Shown: positions 26,958 through 36,058, counted from the first letter of the stretch. The stretch is 64,000 nt of DNA from Ruminococcus bicirculans (ex Wegman et al. 2014) (GCF_000723465.1 NZ_HF545616.1:682001-746000), one strand, 5' to 3'. Numbers and translations: made by a program. The notes: generated by a model not told the origin, from the sequence alone.

Positions 26958-28439
26958 ATGGAAAAGACTTATGTTGCAATAGACCTGAAATCTTTTTATG
27001 CTTCGGTGGAGTGCGTGGAAAGGCAGCTTGACCCATTGAATACAAACCTTGTGGTGGCTGATGAGAGCCGAACGGAGAAAACTATATGTCTTGCAGTGTC
27101 ACCGTCACTGAAAAGCTTTGGTATTTCAGGCAGGGCAAGGCTTTTTGAGGTCATTCAGCGTGTGGAGCAGGTCAATAAGGAGCGTTTGCAGAAAGCTCCT
27201 AAAAGACAGTTTGCAAAGAAAAGCTATATCTATTCGGAGCTATCTGACCCTGCCTGCGAGCTTGATTATATCGTGGCAACTCCGCAAATGGCGAAATATT
27301 TGGCTGTGAGTGCAAAAATATACGGGATTTATCTGAAATATGTGTCACCAGAGGATATTTTCGCCTATTCTATCGACGAGGTCTTTATTGACGCAACGGG
27401 CTATCTCGGGCTTTATAACGTTGACGGACGTGGCTTTGCACAAATGCTCATTTTGGACGTGCTGAAAACTACAGGTATAACCGCCACAGCAGGCGTTGGA
27501 ACGAATATGTATCTGTGCAAGGTGGCAATGGATATTGTGGCAAAGCATATCCCTGCGGATAAAAACGGCGTCCGTATCGCAGAGCTGAACGAACAGCTTT
27601 ACAAAGAAACGCTGTGGGGGCATACCCCTATCACGGACTTTTGGCGTGTGGGCGCAGGCACAGCAAGCCGTCTTGAAAAGCTTGGTATTTACACCATGGG
27701 AGATATCTCACGCTGGTCGCTGGACCATTATCTTATAGGGAAGCTTTACAAGGTTTTCGGCAAAAATACCGAGCTTCTTATCGACCACGCATGGGGTATC
27801 GAGCCTACCGCCATACCTGACGTGAAGTCATACCGCCCCTCAAACAACAGCATTTCCTCTGGGCAGGTCTTGCAAGAGCCGTGTAATTATGAGCGCACAA
27901 GGCTTATTCTGTGGGAAATGGCTGATATGCTGTCCCTTGACCTTGTGGATAAGGGCGTTGTAACAAATCAAATCGTTCTCACTGTGGGGTATGATAAAGA
28001 AAGCTTGGCGGACGGTCACTATACGGGCGAGGTGGTTTGCGACCACTATGGCAGGAAGATACCAAAGCACGCCCATGGCACTCAAAATCTAGGCAGGCAC
28101 ACTTCCTCGACCAGAAAAATAATAGACGCAACCATGGCTCTTTTTGACAGAATTATCGACAAGACTTTGCTTGCAAGACGGCTTAATCTGACCGCCTGTA
28201 ATGTCATAAGAGAAGAGGATATCCCCGAAATTGAGAGCTATGAGCAGATAAGCTTGTTTGATATGGCGGAAGCGGCAAATGCTGATAACAACGCAGAAGA
28301 AAAAGAAAGGGCATTGCAGGAAGCAATGCTCTTGATAAAGCACAAATATGGGAAAAATGCCATTTTAAAAGGCACGAACTATACCGAGGGCGCTACGGCA
28401 AGGGTGCGTAACCGCAGTATAGGCGGTCACAAGGCATGA
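26958..28439 (+). CDS. Y-family DNA polymerase (UmuC/UvrX type)
   Basis: 493 residues. The palm begins AIDLKSFYASVEC with the first metal Asp, and YSIDEVFIDATGYLG carries the second catalytic D-E pair near 140. The helix-hairpin region DFWRVGAGTASRLEKLGI follows. A beta-clamp-binding motif, QISLFD, lies near 430. It performs error-prone synthesis across DNA lesions. The LexA box upstream and the YolD gene 15 bp downstream make this a typical SOS mutagenesis pair of Firmicutes. Full length for the UvrX group. Confidence 0.93.
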   Translation: MEKTYVAIDLKSFYASVECVERQLDPLNTNLVVADESRTEKTICLAVSPSLKSFGISGRARLFEVIQRVEQVNKERLQKAPKRQFAKKSYIYSELSDPACELDYIVATPQMAKYLAVSAKIYGIYLKYVSPEDIFAYSIDEVFIDATGYLGLYNVDGRGFAQMLILDVLKTTGITATAGVGTNMYLCKVAMDIVAKHIPADKNGVRIAELNEQLYKETLWGHTPITDFWRVGAGTASRLEKLGIYTMGDISRWSLDHYLIGKLYKVFGKNTELLIDHAWGIEPTAIPDVKSYRPSNNSISSGQVLQEPCNYERTRLILWEMADMLSLDLVDKGVVTNQIVLTVGYDKESLADGHYTGEVVCDHYGRKIPKHAHGTQNLGRHTSSTRKIIDATMALFDRIIDKTLLARRLNLTACNVIREEDIPEIESYEQISLFDMAEAANADNNAEEKERALQEAMLLIKHKYGKNAILKGTNYTEGATARVRNRSIGGHKA

Positions 28440-28454
28440 AAGGTGGGTCTTACA

Positions 28455-28880
28455 ATGTATGACAATTATTATGATATAAAGCAGTTTTCACGTCCGCACT
28501 ATGACGATCATCCGCAAATGTCTATATCGGACAGGGCGGCGCAGTTCAGCCCTTTTGCAGCTTTGACAGGCTATGACGCCGCTGTTGATGAAACCGCAAG
28601 ATACACCGAAATCAGGGAGGAGCTGACCGAGGACGAGGTAAACAAGCTCAATGACGATCTCAACCGCCTGCTTGATATGCTTGACGAACGCCCTGAGATA
28701 AGGGTGACATATTTTGTTCCCGATAAGAGAAAAAGTGGTGGCAGTTATCAGACCAAGACAGGCATAGTGAGAATTTATGACAGCTATACTAATGAGTTTG
28801 TTTTTATGGACAAGACTAGGATAGCTGTGGAGGATATGTGTTTGGTGGAGTTTGTGGAGGAGAGAGGGAAAATACAGTAG
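28455..28880 (+). CDS. YolD-like protein
   Basis: 141 residues with the YolD signature DRAAQFSPFAALTGYDAAVDE near residues 25-45, and a C-terminal strand part ending VFMDKTRIAVEDMCLVEF. YolD proteins accompany Y-family polymerases on many Gram-positive chromosomes and plasmids and are thought to play a UmuD-like accessory role. AAAGGTGGG precedes the ATG at 28455. Confidence 0.88.
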   Translation: MYDNYYDIKQFSRPHYDDHPQMSISDRAAQFSPFAALTGYDAAVDETARYTEIREELTEDEVNKLNDDLNRLLDMLDERPEIRVTYFVPDKRKSGGSYQTKTGIVRIYDSYTNEFVFMDKTRIAVEDMCLVEFVEERGKIQ

Positions 28881-28941
28881 AATAAACCTTATTTGCCGTA
28901 ATGTTTTTGCATTTTTTTTGTGTGAAAATGCGGAATAAGAA

Positions 28942-28975
28942 ACGGATAGCCGTCTGATGAGGACGGTCTATCCGT
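28942..28975. terminator. Convergent terminator hairpin
   Basis: ACGGATA/TATCCGT and CCGTC/GACGG form a two-part stem between the YolD gene and the minus-strand gene at 28988. The T-runs are modest on both sides. Confidence 0.6.
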
Positions 28976-28987
28976 GTTTGAGTGAGG

Positions 28988-29278
28988 TTACAGCCTTAAA
29001 TTATCATGAATAATATCCATCAGTTCAAGTTCTGCATCTTCTACTCTTAAGGCAACTTCTTCATTCCAAAAGCGACTACCGCCAGCAAGAAACTGAATAA
29101 GGTCAAGCAATACAGAGAAATCCTCAACATTTACTTTCCCTGTATTTTTCCATTCAGGTATTATTCCCAACAAAGCGTTTTTGATTTTATCATATTCGCC
29201 TTCGTCGAATTCATTATCCGTACGAAGTTTTATCATAAAGCCATTATCATCTAAAATATAGTCATACAGCTTACTCAT
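28988..29278 (-). CDS. Hypothetical 96-residue acidic protein
   Basis: GAGGTGGTGCTATT precedes the ATG. It is small, acidic and helical, with VLLDLIQFLAGGSRFWNEEVA in the second half. Size and charge resemble immunity proteins, but there is no toxin beside it. The function is unknown. Confidence 0.6.
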   Translation of the reverse strand: MSKLYDYILDDNGFMIKLRTDNEFDEGEYDKIKNALLGIIPEWKNTGKVNVEDFSVLLDLIQFLAGGSRFWNEEVALRVEDAELELMDIIHDNLRL

Positions 29279-29375
29279 AATAGCACCACCTCAAAAGTTG
29301 ATTGCTGATAGAATTATTATACCAAACAGCTCCGAAAAAGTCAATCTCTGCACACTTTTTCACGCCTTTTTTTCA

Positions 29376-29404
29376 TTGCAATATACCGCCAGTTGTGCTA
29401 TAAT
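29376..29404 (+). promoter_or_regulatory. Sigma-A promoter of the NYN gene unit
   Basis: TTGCAA (29376-29381), 17 bp, TATAAT (29399-29404), 32 bp before a small ORF. Confidence 0.7.
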
Positions 29405-29436
29405 CAGGATATAGAGCAGAGCGGAGGTGAATCGCA

Positions 29437-29565
29437 ATGGATAACAAAAACGAAGAATTAGTAAACTGTGTATTATACAAGAAAATCAAACGGGTGGAGA
29501 GCGCAGAAATATCTATCAGCAAGACCATGATAAAATCGGCTCAACAGGATAATGACGGCAATTGA
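29437..29565 (+). CDS. 42-residue small protein upstream of the NYN gene
   Basis: GCGGAGGTGAATCGCA precedes the ATG, and a good promoter lies just upstream. The peptide MDNKNEELVNCVLYKKIKR continues with SAEISISKTMIKSAQQ and ends DNDGN. It is charged, with no membrane segment. The NYN gene starts 31 bp after its stop, so the two form one transcript. Its role is unknown. Confidence 0.6.
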   Translation: MDNKNEELVNCVLYKKIKRVESAEISISKTMIKSAQQDNDGN

Positions 29566-29596
29566 TGATCATATTAAATGAATAGGAGGGTTTTAC

Positions 29597-30925
29597 TTGA
29601 CCGTTGATACAAAAGAGGTAGTTACTATTATAGCCTATATGATAGGCGTCCGAATGTCAGCTCTGACCGTGAGTTACGGTGAATGTTCCGAGCTTATCGA
29701 GAAGCTCCAAGCCGACAAAGACGCTACTACCATACGATATTTATGTAAGCTGCGAACCGTACTGATGCAGAAATTCAAAAAGACCGATGATCTGATGCGG
29801 TTTCAGCTCAAAAATTTGCATAACATAGAATGGTACGATACGGATAATATCAAACAGCTTGAAAAATGGGGATTTACCATTATCCAAGCGAATTGCCGTT
29901 CAGAGAAGTATATGCAGGAATTTACAAGGCTCATCAATGAAAATATCGACAAATGCTCTCAACTATTCTACGATTGGCTGAATTGGGAGTATATCCGAGA
30001 TCTTTTCTTTGTTCCGAAATACAACAAGAACGGTGTCATGAAGCAGGAGTTCACCAAGTACATGGCGAACATCGAGCATTACCCATTTCAGATGTATATT
30101 CACTGGCAACCTGCCGAAGTCGGGAGCATCATCTATTCCGACCGTAAGTTTTTGAAGATAATCTACGGTCAGCATAATGACAGCTTCACCGATTATACGA
30201 AATATCGGGACGCAGATGATGAAACACGAAACAATATCTATAATTTTATCGACAGCACCGAGAAAACAGCTATAGCTGTCGATTGTGAGAACTCTGATCC
30301 ATACAAGCTTTATAGTGTTCTGAAAGGCTTGAATCAGGAGGAGCTTGCTAAGATCGAGAAGATCACGCTATATGACGATCCGAACACTACCGCAGGCTGG
30401 GATTGGCTCTCTAAATTCACGCAGATACCCGTTGAACATATAGAGATCGACCGAGTGACAGACAGAAAGTCACTGGTCGATGTGCGAATGACCGCAAGCG
30501 TAGTCACGGACTTCTACCGTGACGGGATAACATCTTTTATTATTGTGTCAAGTGATTCGGACTTTTGGGGACTTATCGAGAGCCTGCCGAAAGCAAAGTT
30601 TCTCGTTATGTACGAATACGAGAAGTGTGGAACGGCGATCAAGAACGCCCTCGCACAGCACGGCATTTATTATTGTGCCATTGATGATTTCTGCACCGCA
30701 GGCACGGAGGAGTTGAAACGTGCTGTACTCTTTGCAGAGCTTGAAAAGCATTTGCCCTCACTCATTGGAGAGAACCCTCTGGAGCTTACTCACAAGATAT
30801 ACGAAGCCACAAAAGTGACCGCTACCATGAAAGAAATGGAGAACTTTTGCAATAGATATGTCAAGACATTGCGTCTGAAGGTGAACTCCGAAGGGAAATT
30901 CGTGATAGAGATCCAAACAATCTAA
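29597..30925 (+). CDS. NYN-domain (PIN-like) putative ribonuclease
   Basis: 442 residues from a TTG start behind ATAGGAGGG. The N-terminal half is helical and unrecognised. The NYN domain runs from about 225 to 370: AIAVDCENSDPYKLYS with the first acidic residues, DRKSLVDVRMTASVV with the central Asp, and FIIVSSDSDFWGLIE with the last acidic pair. NYN domains are metal-dependent RNA nucleases. The C-terminus may bind partner or RNA. It is expressed with the small protein upstream. Confidence 0.82.
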   Translation: MTVDTKEVVTIIAYMIGVRMSALTVSYGECSELIEKLQADKDATTIRYLCKLRTVLMQKFKKTDDLMRFQLKNLHNIEWYDTDNIKQLEKWGFTIIQANCRSEKYMQEFTRLINENIDKCSQLFYDWLNWEYIRDLFFVPKYNKNGVMKQEFTKYMANIEHYPFQMYIHWQPAEVGSIIYSDRKFLKIIYGQHNDSFTDYTKYRDADDETRNNIYNFIDSTEKTAIAVDCENSDPYKLYSVLKGLNQEELAKIEKITLYDDPNTTAGWDWLSKFTQIPVEHIEIDRVTDRKSLVDVRMTASVVTDFYRDGITSFIIVSSDSDFWGLIESLPKAKFLVMYEYEKCGTAIKNALAQHGIYYCAIDDFCTAGTEELKRAVLFAELEKHLPSLIGENPLELTHKIYEATKVTATMKEMENFCNRYVKTLRLKVNSEGKFVIEIQTI

Positions 30926-30964
30926 GAAAAACTCGCATGGCTTTCTATCAATATCATTAAGCTA

Positions 30965-31114
30965 ATAAAATCAAGAAATAAAATTGCGTGAAAATATCTA
31001 AGCCCCACGGTGTATTTAAGGTCATCAGAAGAAAAAAAGATCTTCAGATAAATTTGTAGCAAATACTTCATAGCCGTCATCTGATATTTTAAAGCGAACA
31101 ATCCGTACAGGCAA
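30965..31114 (-). pseudogene. Fragment of an IS4-type transposase
   Basis: Minus-strand reading from 31114 gives LPVRIVRFKISDDGYEVFA and then TNLSEDLF, followed after a one-base shift by SSDDLKYTVGLRYFHAIL. These are pieces of the C-terminal half of IS4-like transposases, with the stretch between SSDD and LKYTVGL shortened. There is no start, and the catalytic region is incomplete. Confidence 0.5.
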
Positions 31115-31186
31115 CACATAAATAACAGTAAGCTCTGATTTTTTTTGAAGGAAGAAAATAAAAGGTACAGTTAAAACTTTTTTGCA

Positions 31187-31226
31187 TAAAAAAGACTTCA
31201 TACCGCTGTGAAACAGTATGAAGTCT
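31187..31226 (-). terminator. Terminator of the mannanase gene
   Basis: AGACTTCATAC/GTATGAAGTCT forms an 11 bp stem with a 12 nt loop, followed on the minus strand by TTTTTT. Confidence 0.9.
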
Positions 31227-31241
31227 GAAAAAAATCTTAGA

Positions 31242-33161
31242 TCACCAACAGTAGCATACAGAGTAGATCGTTACTGTGCCGTTTGCTGCACCTGCGTGGA
31301 TCTGATCCAGCTTTCTGCCGAAATCGGAAGTGCCGAATGCTGACTTGCAGTTGTTGTAAGAATACTTTGCGTAGTAGTGTCCGTTTGCTGTGCCTGTTTC
31401 GCTTGGTGAAACCTTTGCCCACTCTGCTCCGCCTGACCAGCTCTGAAGAACAAATTCTACCTGATTCTGTGTTCCTGAGTATTCAACGTAGAAGTAGCCG
31501 TTTGACTGAATGTCATATGCGTTGAAGCTTCCGCCATTCTTTGAAGTCATTGCTGAAACAGCTTGACCCCATGCTGAAGCAGTTGAAGAACCCCAGAAGA
31601 TCGATTTGTAATTGCTGCCTGAGCTGCTTGAAGAAGATGAAGATGAGGAAGAACCTGATGTTGATTCAAGATACCAAAGCTGGCACTTTCCGCCCCAGTA
31701 GCTCCACTGGTTAATGTTTGCTCCGTCAGCTGTGTTCTGTTCGTAAACGTCAAGGCATGAGTAGCAGTCTGAGATCTTTGTCTTGATAGCATAAGCGTCG
31801 CCGATCTTTACAAGCTGGAATTTCTGACAGTCACCGCCGTGATACTGCCACTGGTTGATGTTAGCACCATTGTCCCTGCTCCAATTGTATACGTCAAGAC
31901 AGCTTTTGTAATTTGATGCACCTGTGTAAATAGTGTAATAGCCGTTTTCGTCGCTTACAAGCTTGAATTTCTGATTGTTTCCGCCTGTACCTCTGTACTG
32001 CTGAACGTTTGTACCGTTGTCAGCCTTTGCCTTGTATACGTCAAGATACTTGCCGCTGAGTGCGCTCTTAATGTAATATGTTCCGTCAAGTCCGAGAACT
32101 CCGCCGTTGGAATCTGTTGAAGTTCCTGAAGAAGAACCGCCGGAAGAGCTTCCTGAACCGCTGTAAACTGAGCAGGTCTTAGAAGTTGCCTTAATTCCGT
32201 TTGAGCCATTGATAAGTGTATTTCCCCATGAAGAAAGGCTTGAGCCGTCCCATGAGTTTGCAATGTCGAGGTAGCTCATGTCAGAGTTGTTGCCCTTCCA
32301 TGACCAGCCAAGATAGCCTACGCCCTTGCTTGTGCAGTAGCTCATGATAGTAGCCTCATCAACGTCGCCGTTTGTGTGCTGACCGCCGAACTCGCCGATA
32401 ACAACAGGCACACCGATGTTGAGTGCGTTATCAATGTTGTTTCTTACAGTTGACGCGTTTCCGCCTGCGTATTCATACATATGAATGGAGAATACGGTGT
32501 TCTTCTGTGAGTCTGCGTTGAAAACAGACTTACCGTAATCCTTGATGCTGTCAGGATACTGTCCCCAGCCTGCGCAGTCTACCATAAGCATATTTGTAAT
32601 GCCTGCGTTTCTTACAGATTGGATAGCAGACTTGTAGCCGTCAGCCCATGCGCTTCCGTTCCATGTGCCGTACCATTCATTTGCGATGTTTACGATAACA
32701 TATTTCTCAGTACCGCTGAGAACGCTCTTCATTTCCTTCCAGTAGTCAACGCACTTGTTAAGATCATAAGTGCTGTCGCTGCCTGTTGCGTCATGTACTT
32801 CAAGAATGCATATCAGCTTGTTTGACTTGCACCAGCTGATGATGTTCTTTACTTCCTGTGCGCTTGTTTTTGTGTACTTTGAGCCGTTTGCAAGTACGAC
32901 TCTTACGGTATTTGCGCCGTTGTTTGCAGCGCCCTTGATAGAAGTTTCAGTCTTCTCTGTGTACCATGCATGAGCAATGTTCACGCCACGCATAACGAAC
33001 TTGTTTCCGCTAGCGTCATAGATACTAGTACCGCTTACATAAAATCCTGATGCCGCCTCTGCGGTCGGTGTTGTCATAAAACCGAAGCAGGTTATTACGG
33101 CAAACATTACAGCAACAAAAGTCTGTAATGCCTTTACAGAAAAAGTTTTGTTCTGTACCAT
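31242..33161 (-). CDS. Secreted GH5 (subfamily 8-like) beta-mannanase with ricin-type module and C-terminal binding domain
   Basis: 639 residues. The signal peptide ends near TAEAA (about 37). The catalytic domain (40-325) has GVNIAHAWY, LEVHDATG, NIANEWYGTW with acid/base Glu162, and VVIGEFGG with nucleophile Glu257, the pattern of bacterial endo-beta-1,4-mannanases. A Ser/Gly linker follows, then a ricin-like beta-trefoil (about 355-500) with three repeats containing CLDVY and QW. A Ser linker leads to a C-terminal 120-residue domain with FVLQSWSGGAEWAKV, likely carbohydrate-binding. No dockerin is present. It should degrade mannan outside the cell. ATAAGAGGAGC precedes the ATG. Confidence 0.9.
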   Translation of the reverse strand: MVQNKTFSVKALQTFVAVMFAVITCFGFMTTPTAEAASGFYVSGTSIYDASGNKFVMRGVNIAHAWYTEKTETSIKGAANNGANTVRVVLANGSKYTKTSAQEVKNIISWCKSNKLICILEVHDATGSDSTYDLNKCVDYWKEMKSVLSGTEKYVIVNIANEWYGTWNGSAWADGYKSAIQSVRNAGITNMLMVDCAGWGQYPDSIKDYGKSVFNADSQKNTVFSIHMYEYAGGNASTVRNNIDNALNIGVPVVIGEFGGQHTNGDVDEATIMSYCTSKGVGYLGWSWKGNNSDMSYLDIANSWDGSSLSSWGNTLINGSNGIKATSKTCSVYSGSGSSSGGSSSGTSTDSNGGVLGLDGTYYIKSALSGKYLDVYKAKADNGTNVQQYRGTGGNNQKFKLVSDENGYYTIYTGASNYKSCLDVYNWSRDNGANINQWQYHGGDCQKFQLVKIGDAYAIKTKISDCYSCLDVYEQNTADGANINQWSYWGGKCQLWYLESTSGSSSSSSSSSSSGSNYKSIFWGSSTASAWGQAVSAMTSKNGGSFNAYDIQSNGYFYVEYSGTQNQVEFVLQSWSGGAEWAKVSPSETGTANGHYYAKYSYNNCKSAFGTSDFGRKLDQIHAGAANGTVTIYSVCYCW

Positions 33162-33205
33162 AAAAAGCTCCTCTTATACAATTATTTTTTTAATACCGGT
33201 ATTCT

Positions 33206-33242
33206 AAGGCAGCACTGCATTATCCTTGTGCGTTGCTGCCTT
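33206..33242 (-). other. Stem-loop in the mannanase 5' leader
   Basis: AAGGCAGCA/TGCTGCCTT makes a 9 bp stem with a 19 nt loop between the promoter and the start codon. It may stabilise the mRNA; no T-run follows. Confidence 0.4.
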
Positions 33243-33261
33243 AACTCTGTCAACGTAAAAC

Positions 33262-33315
33262 ATTATATTATTAAAAGTAAAATAAGTCAACTTAAATATT
33301 TGAGTAAAACGTTTA
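33262..33315 (-). promoter_or_regulatory. Mannanase promoter with LacI-type operator
   Basis: On the minus strand: TTGACT, 17 bp, TATAAT (33262-33290). GTAAAACGTTTAC (33303-33315), a near-palindrome of the LacI-family kind, sits just upstream of the -35. This suggests sugar-dependent control. Confidence 0.65.
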
Positions 33316-33464
33316 CACAAATAATTTTCGTATTTTAGCACAATTTTTCGTAGATTAATTGAACAATATGACTAAATTTTATCGCATATGCAGTATAATA
33401 TGTTGTATGTACACAAAACTCTGCTTTTAAAATTCAGAAAATTAAGAAACTTTTTGAAACAAAA

Positions 33465-33500
33465 ATCGGTATATACGCTGCGTTGAGCATATATACCGAT
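33465..33500 (-). terminator. Terminator after a 21-codon ORF
   Basis: ATCGGTATATA/TATATACCGAT forms a perfect 11 bp stem with a 14 nt loop, followed on the minus strand by TTTTTG. Confidence 0.7.
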
Positions 33501-33512
33501 ATAAAATTTCCT

Positions 33513-33578
33513 TTATATTGATTCTATCAAGCCGTCGGAATATATCTTTTTTTGTTCTCGTACAAATTCAGAGATCAT
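33513..33578 (-). CDS. Possible 21-residue peptide
   Basis: AAGGAGGTCTGATT precedes the ATG, and the frame MISEFVREQKKIYSDGLIES ends 13 bases before a perfect terminator. An open frame without a clear start (ending VKYGDTTQE) lies just upstream on the same strand. A complete ribosome site plus terminator makes this more than a chance frame, but the length is minimal and no family is known. Confidence 0.4.
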   Translation of the reverse strand: MISEFVREQKKIYSDGLIESI

Positions 33579-33679
33579 AATCAGACCTCCTTATTCTTGT
33601 GTGGTATCACCGTATTTTACATCCTCCACTTCACGATCTAACTGAATGTCATGAGGCTTTCTATTTGTTGTATTTTATC

Positions 33680-33708
33680 TTGACATTGTCACATCTTTGT
33701 GATAAAAT
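33680..33708 (+). promoter_or_regulatory. Promoter of the secreted transglutaminase-like gene
   Basis: TTGACA (33680-33685), 17 bp, TAAAAT (33703-33708). The spacer contains the inverted repeat TCACA/TGTGA, a possible operator. Confidence 0.65.
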
Positions 33709-33749
33709 TAGTAATATGTGAGAAATTATAGTGGAAAGGAAAAAATAAT

Positions 33750-35927
33750 ATGAAGTTATTTAAGCGGACGCTTACGACGGCAGTGGCAGTGTGTCTTGCA
33801 CTGCAAAGTGCAGTGGTATGCTTCGGAGCTGAGGCAGAGGAGCAAATTCCTGCTGGCGGAGAGGAAGTCGGTCTTTATACGTCGGAGAACGATGAAGCCA
33901 TTCAGTTGACAGAGGATATGTATAGCAGTTGGTATGAAGGCGATCAGACGTATGACGGCACGGAAAAGACGCTTTATGGCTATTCTCTTATGGACAGCAA
34001 CAACTATTACCAGCTCACTGAGGACGAGGACTATGTTGTTACTTATGAGAACAACATAAACGTAGGTACTGCGACGGCTACTTTCACTGGTATAGGTAAT
34101 TACACAGGAAGCTTTACGAAGGATTTCAATATTGTGCCAACTGATATTTACCGTGCGAATATCGACTGCGAGTATGAGCAGAGCTATTGTGCCGGTAAAC
34201 CTGTTCAGCCAAAACCTATTGTTACATACAATGATATTGTGCTTGCTGAGGGCGTTGACTATGAGATCGAATATGAGGACGACTGTGGCGAGCTTGGCTG
34301 GCATTATGCTTATATTAAAGGTATCGGCAACTTTAATGGAACCGATTCATTTGAGTATAACGTTGTAGAGGCTGAAATATCCAGCGAGAATATTTCTGTG
34401 GATACTAGCTGCACCTACACGGGCTACGCTCAGACTCCTGCACCTGTTGTTACAGTTAGTGGTGAGGTGTTAAGATGTGGCGTTGATTATAATGTATCAT
34501 ATACAAACAATGTGAATGCCGGAACAGGCTATATGACCATAGCAGGAATGAACGGCTATACAGGATATGTGACAGTGCCTTTCACTATCAGCCCGAAAGC
34601 TGTTTCTGATGTCGAGATACTAAAGATAGCAGACGTGGATTATACCGGCAAAGCTGTCAGACCGAGCCTTTTTGTCAAGGCGGACGGAAATATGATCAAG
34701 AGTTCTGACTATACTGTAACATATTACAATAACACAAATGTAGGTACAGCGACCGCTGTTGTTACTCTTGGTGAAAACTACGAAAGCAGGTACCCTGTTT
34801 CGACAACATTCAAGATCGTCCTTGGAAAGCCAACGGGATTTAAGGCTACCGCTGACTCTGCCACTTCTGTAAAGCTTAGCTGGAACAAGATCGGCAATTG
34901 CAAATACAGGGTTTATCGCTATGATCCAAAGAAAAAGACCTACAAGCGTCTGACGGTCACGAGTTCCACAAGCTATACTGACAAGAAGCTTTCAGAGGCA
35001 ACGAGTTATACTTATGCCGTAAAGCTTGAATACAACTCTAAGACCGGCCCTTATATAACAGTAAAAGGCAACACAAAGTTATCCACTCCGAAAATGACGG
35101 TAAAGGCTTATAATAAGAAAGTCACAATAAGCTGGAAGAAGAACAAAAAGGCTGATGGATATCAGATATACTGGTGCAAGGGCGATGAGTGGACTATCCC
35201 ACATAACGATTACTATAGTATGCCAAAGGATTGCTATAACGATTATGTTCAGCTCAAGAAGATAACAAAAAACAGCACGACCTCTTATACAAAATCAAAC
35301 CTTTCAGGTTCAAAGAATTATCACTTCAAAATGAGGGCTTATAAGACCATAAACGGAAAGGTGGTTTACAGTAGCTGGACGGGTATCCAATGCAAGATAA
35401 ACACTGTTTCAAGACTTAATGCGGCAACAAAAAAGAGCCACAGCACTTATAAGATCTACAATGTTCAGGGCAAGAAAACAAAGACCTCGACGCACACTCT
35501 TACAGCAGAGGAGAAGAAGATACTTAAAAACTTTGCCTCAAAGCATTTCAAGAAAGATTGGTCGGCGGCAAAGAAGATCGAATATACTGCGGACTGGATA
35601 AGAAAGAATTTGAAATATGGCAGGATACCGACAGGCTCGCATAGCAAGAATATCTTTGTTTACAAAGAAGGTCAATGTTCTGATTACAATGGCGCACTGG
35701 TGGAAATGATGGTTTATCTCGGCTATGACGCAAACCTTGTTATGGGCAACCGCCAGGGCGGAGGACAGCACTTCTGGGGCGAGATAAAGATAGACGGAGT
35801 GACTTATCTGCTGGAAGTCGGAGAAAAGGTCTATGACAGCCCACAATGGAATTACAAGTGGCAGTTTATGTGCCTTAAATATTCTGAGGCTGACGGCGGT
35901 TACAAGAAAAACGGAAAGCTATACTAA
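33750..35927 (+). CDS. Secreted protein with MBG-like repeats, fibronectin type III domains and a transglutaminase-like domain
   Basis: 725 residues. The signal peptide ends near CFGAEA (about 27). Residues 55-360 hold four strand repeats of the pattern YTG-P-V-x-DYxVxYxNNxNxGTA. Two FnIII-like domains (about 360-450 and 455-560) contain VKLSWNKI and VTISWKKN. The C-terminal transglutaminase-like domain has the cysteine in KEGQCSDYNGALVEMM, the histidine in GGQHFWGEI and the acidic residue in YLLEVG. It probably acts on peptides or cross-links at the surface. GGAAAGGAAAAAATAAT precedes the ATG. It stands as a single gene with its own terminator. Confidence 0.85.
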   Translation: MKLFKRTLTTAVAVCLALQSAVVCFGAEAEEQIPAGGEEVGLYTSENDEAIQLTEDMYSSWYEGDQTYDGTEKTLYGYSLMDSNNYYQLTEDEDYVVTYENNINVGTATATFTGIGNYTGSFTKDFNIVPTDIYRANIDCEYEQSYCAGKPVQPKPIVTYNDIVLAEGVDYEIEYEDDCGELGWHYAYIKGIGNFNGTDSFEYNVVEAEISSENISVDTSCTYTGYAQTPAPVVTVSGEVLRCGVDYNVSYTNNVNAGTGYMTIAGMNGYTGYVTVPFTISPKAVSDVEILKIADVDYTGKAVRPSLFVKADGNMIKSSDYTVTYYNNTNVGTATAVVTLGENYESRYPVSTTFKIVLGKPTGFKATADSATSVKLSWNKIGNCKYRVYRYDPKKKTYKRLTVTSSTSYTDKKLSEATSYTYAVKLEYNSKTGPYITVKGNTKLSTPKMTVKAYNKKVTISWKKNKKADGYQIYWCKGDEWTIPHNDYYSMPKDCYNDYVQLKKITKNSTTSYTKSNLSGSKNYHFKMRAYKTINGKVVYSSWTGIQCKINTVSRLNAATKKSHSTYKIYNVQGKKTKTSTHTLTAEEKKILKNFASKHFKKDWSAAKKIEYTADWIRKNLKYGRIPTGSHSKNIFVYKEGQCSDYNGALVEMMVYLGYDANLVMGNRQGGGQHFWGEIKIDGVTYLLEVGEKVYDSPQWNYKWQFMCLKYSEADGGYKKNGKLY

Positions 35928-35930
35928 AAC

Positions 35931-35974
35931 AAAATGCTCTGCGGAGAGTGTGATTCCGCAGAGCATTTTGTTTG
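35931..35974 (+). terminator. Terminator
   Basis: AAAATGCTCTGCGGA and TCCGCAGAGCATTTT form a 15 bp stem with a 9 nt loop, then GTTTG. Confidence 0.9.
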
Positions 35975-36029
35975 CTTTAATAAATTTGCGATACCTAATA
36001 AACCATTATTGCTTCTTCGCTGATTTTTT

Positions 36030-36058
36030 TTGACATATAATGAAGAATATGTTATAAT
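36030..36058 (+). promoter_or_regulatory. Consensus sigma-A promoter for a short transcript
   Basis: TTGACA (36030-36035), 17 bp, TATAAT (36053-36058), both boxes perfect. The transcript would run only to the terminator at about 36263. Confidence 0.75.
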
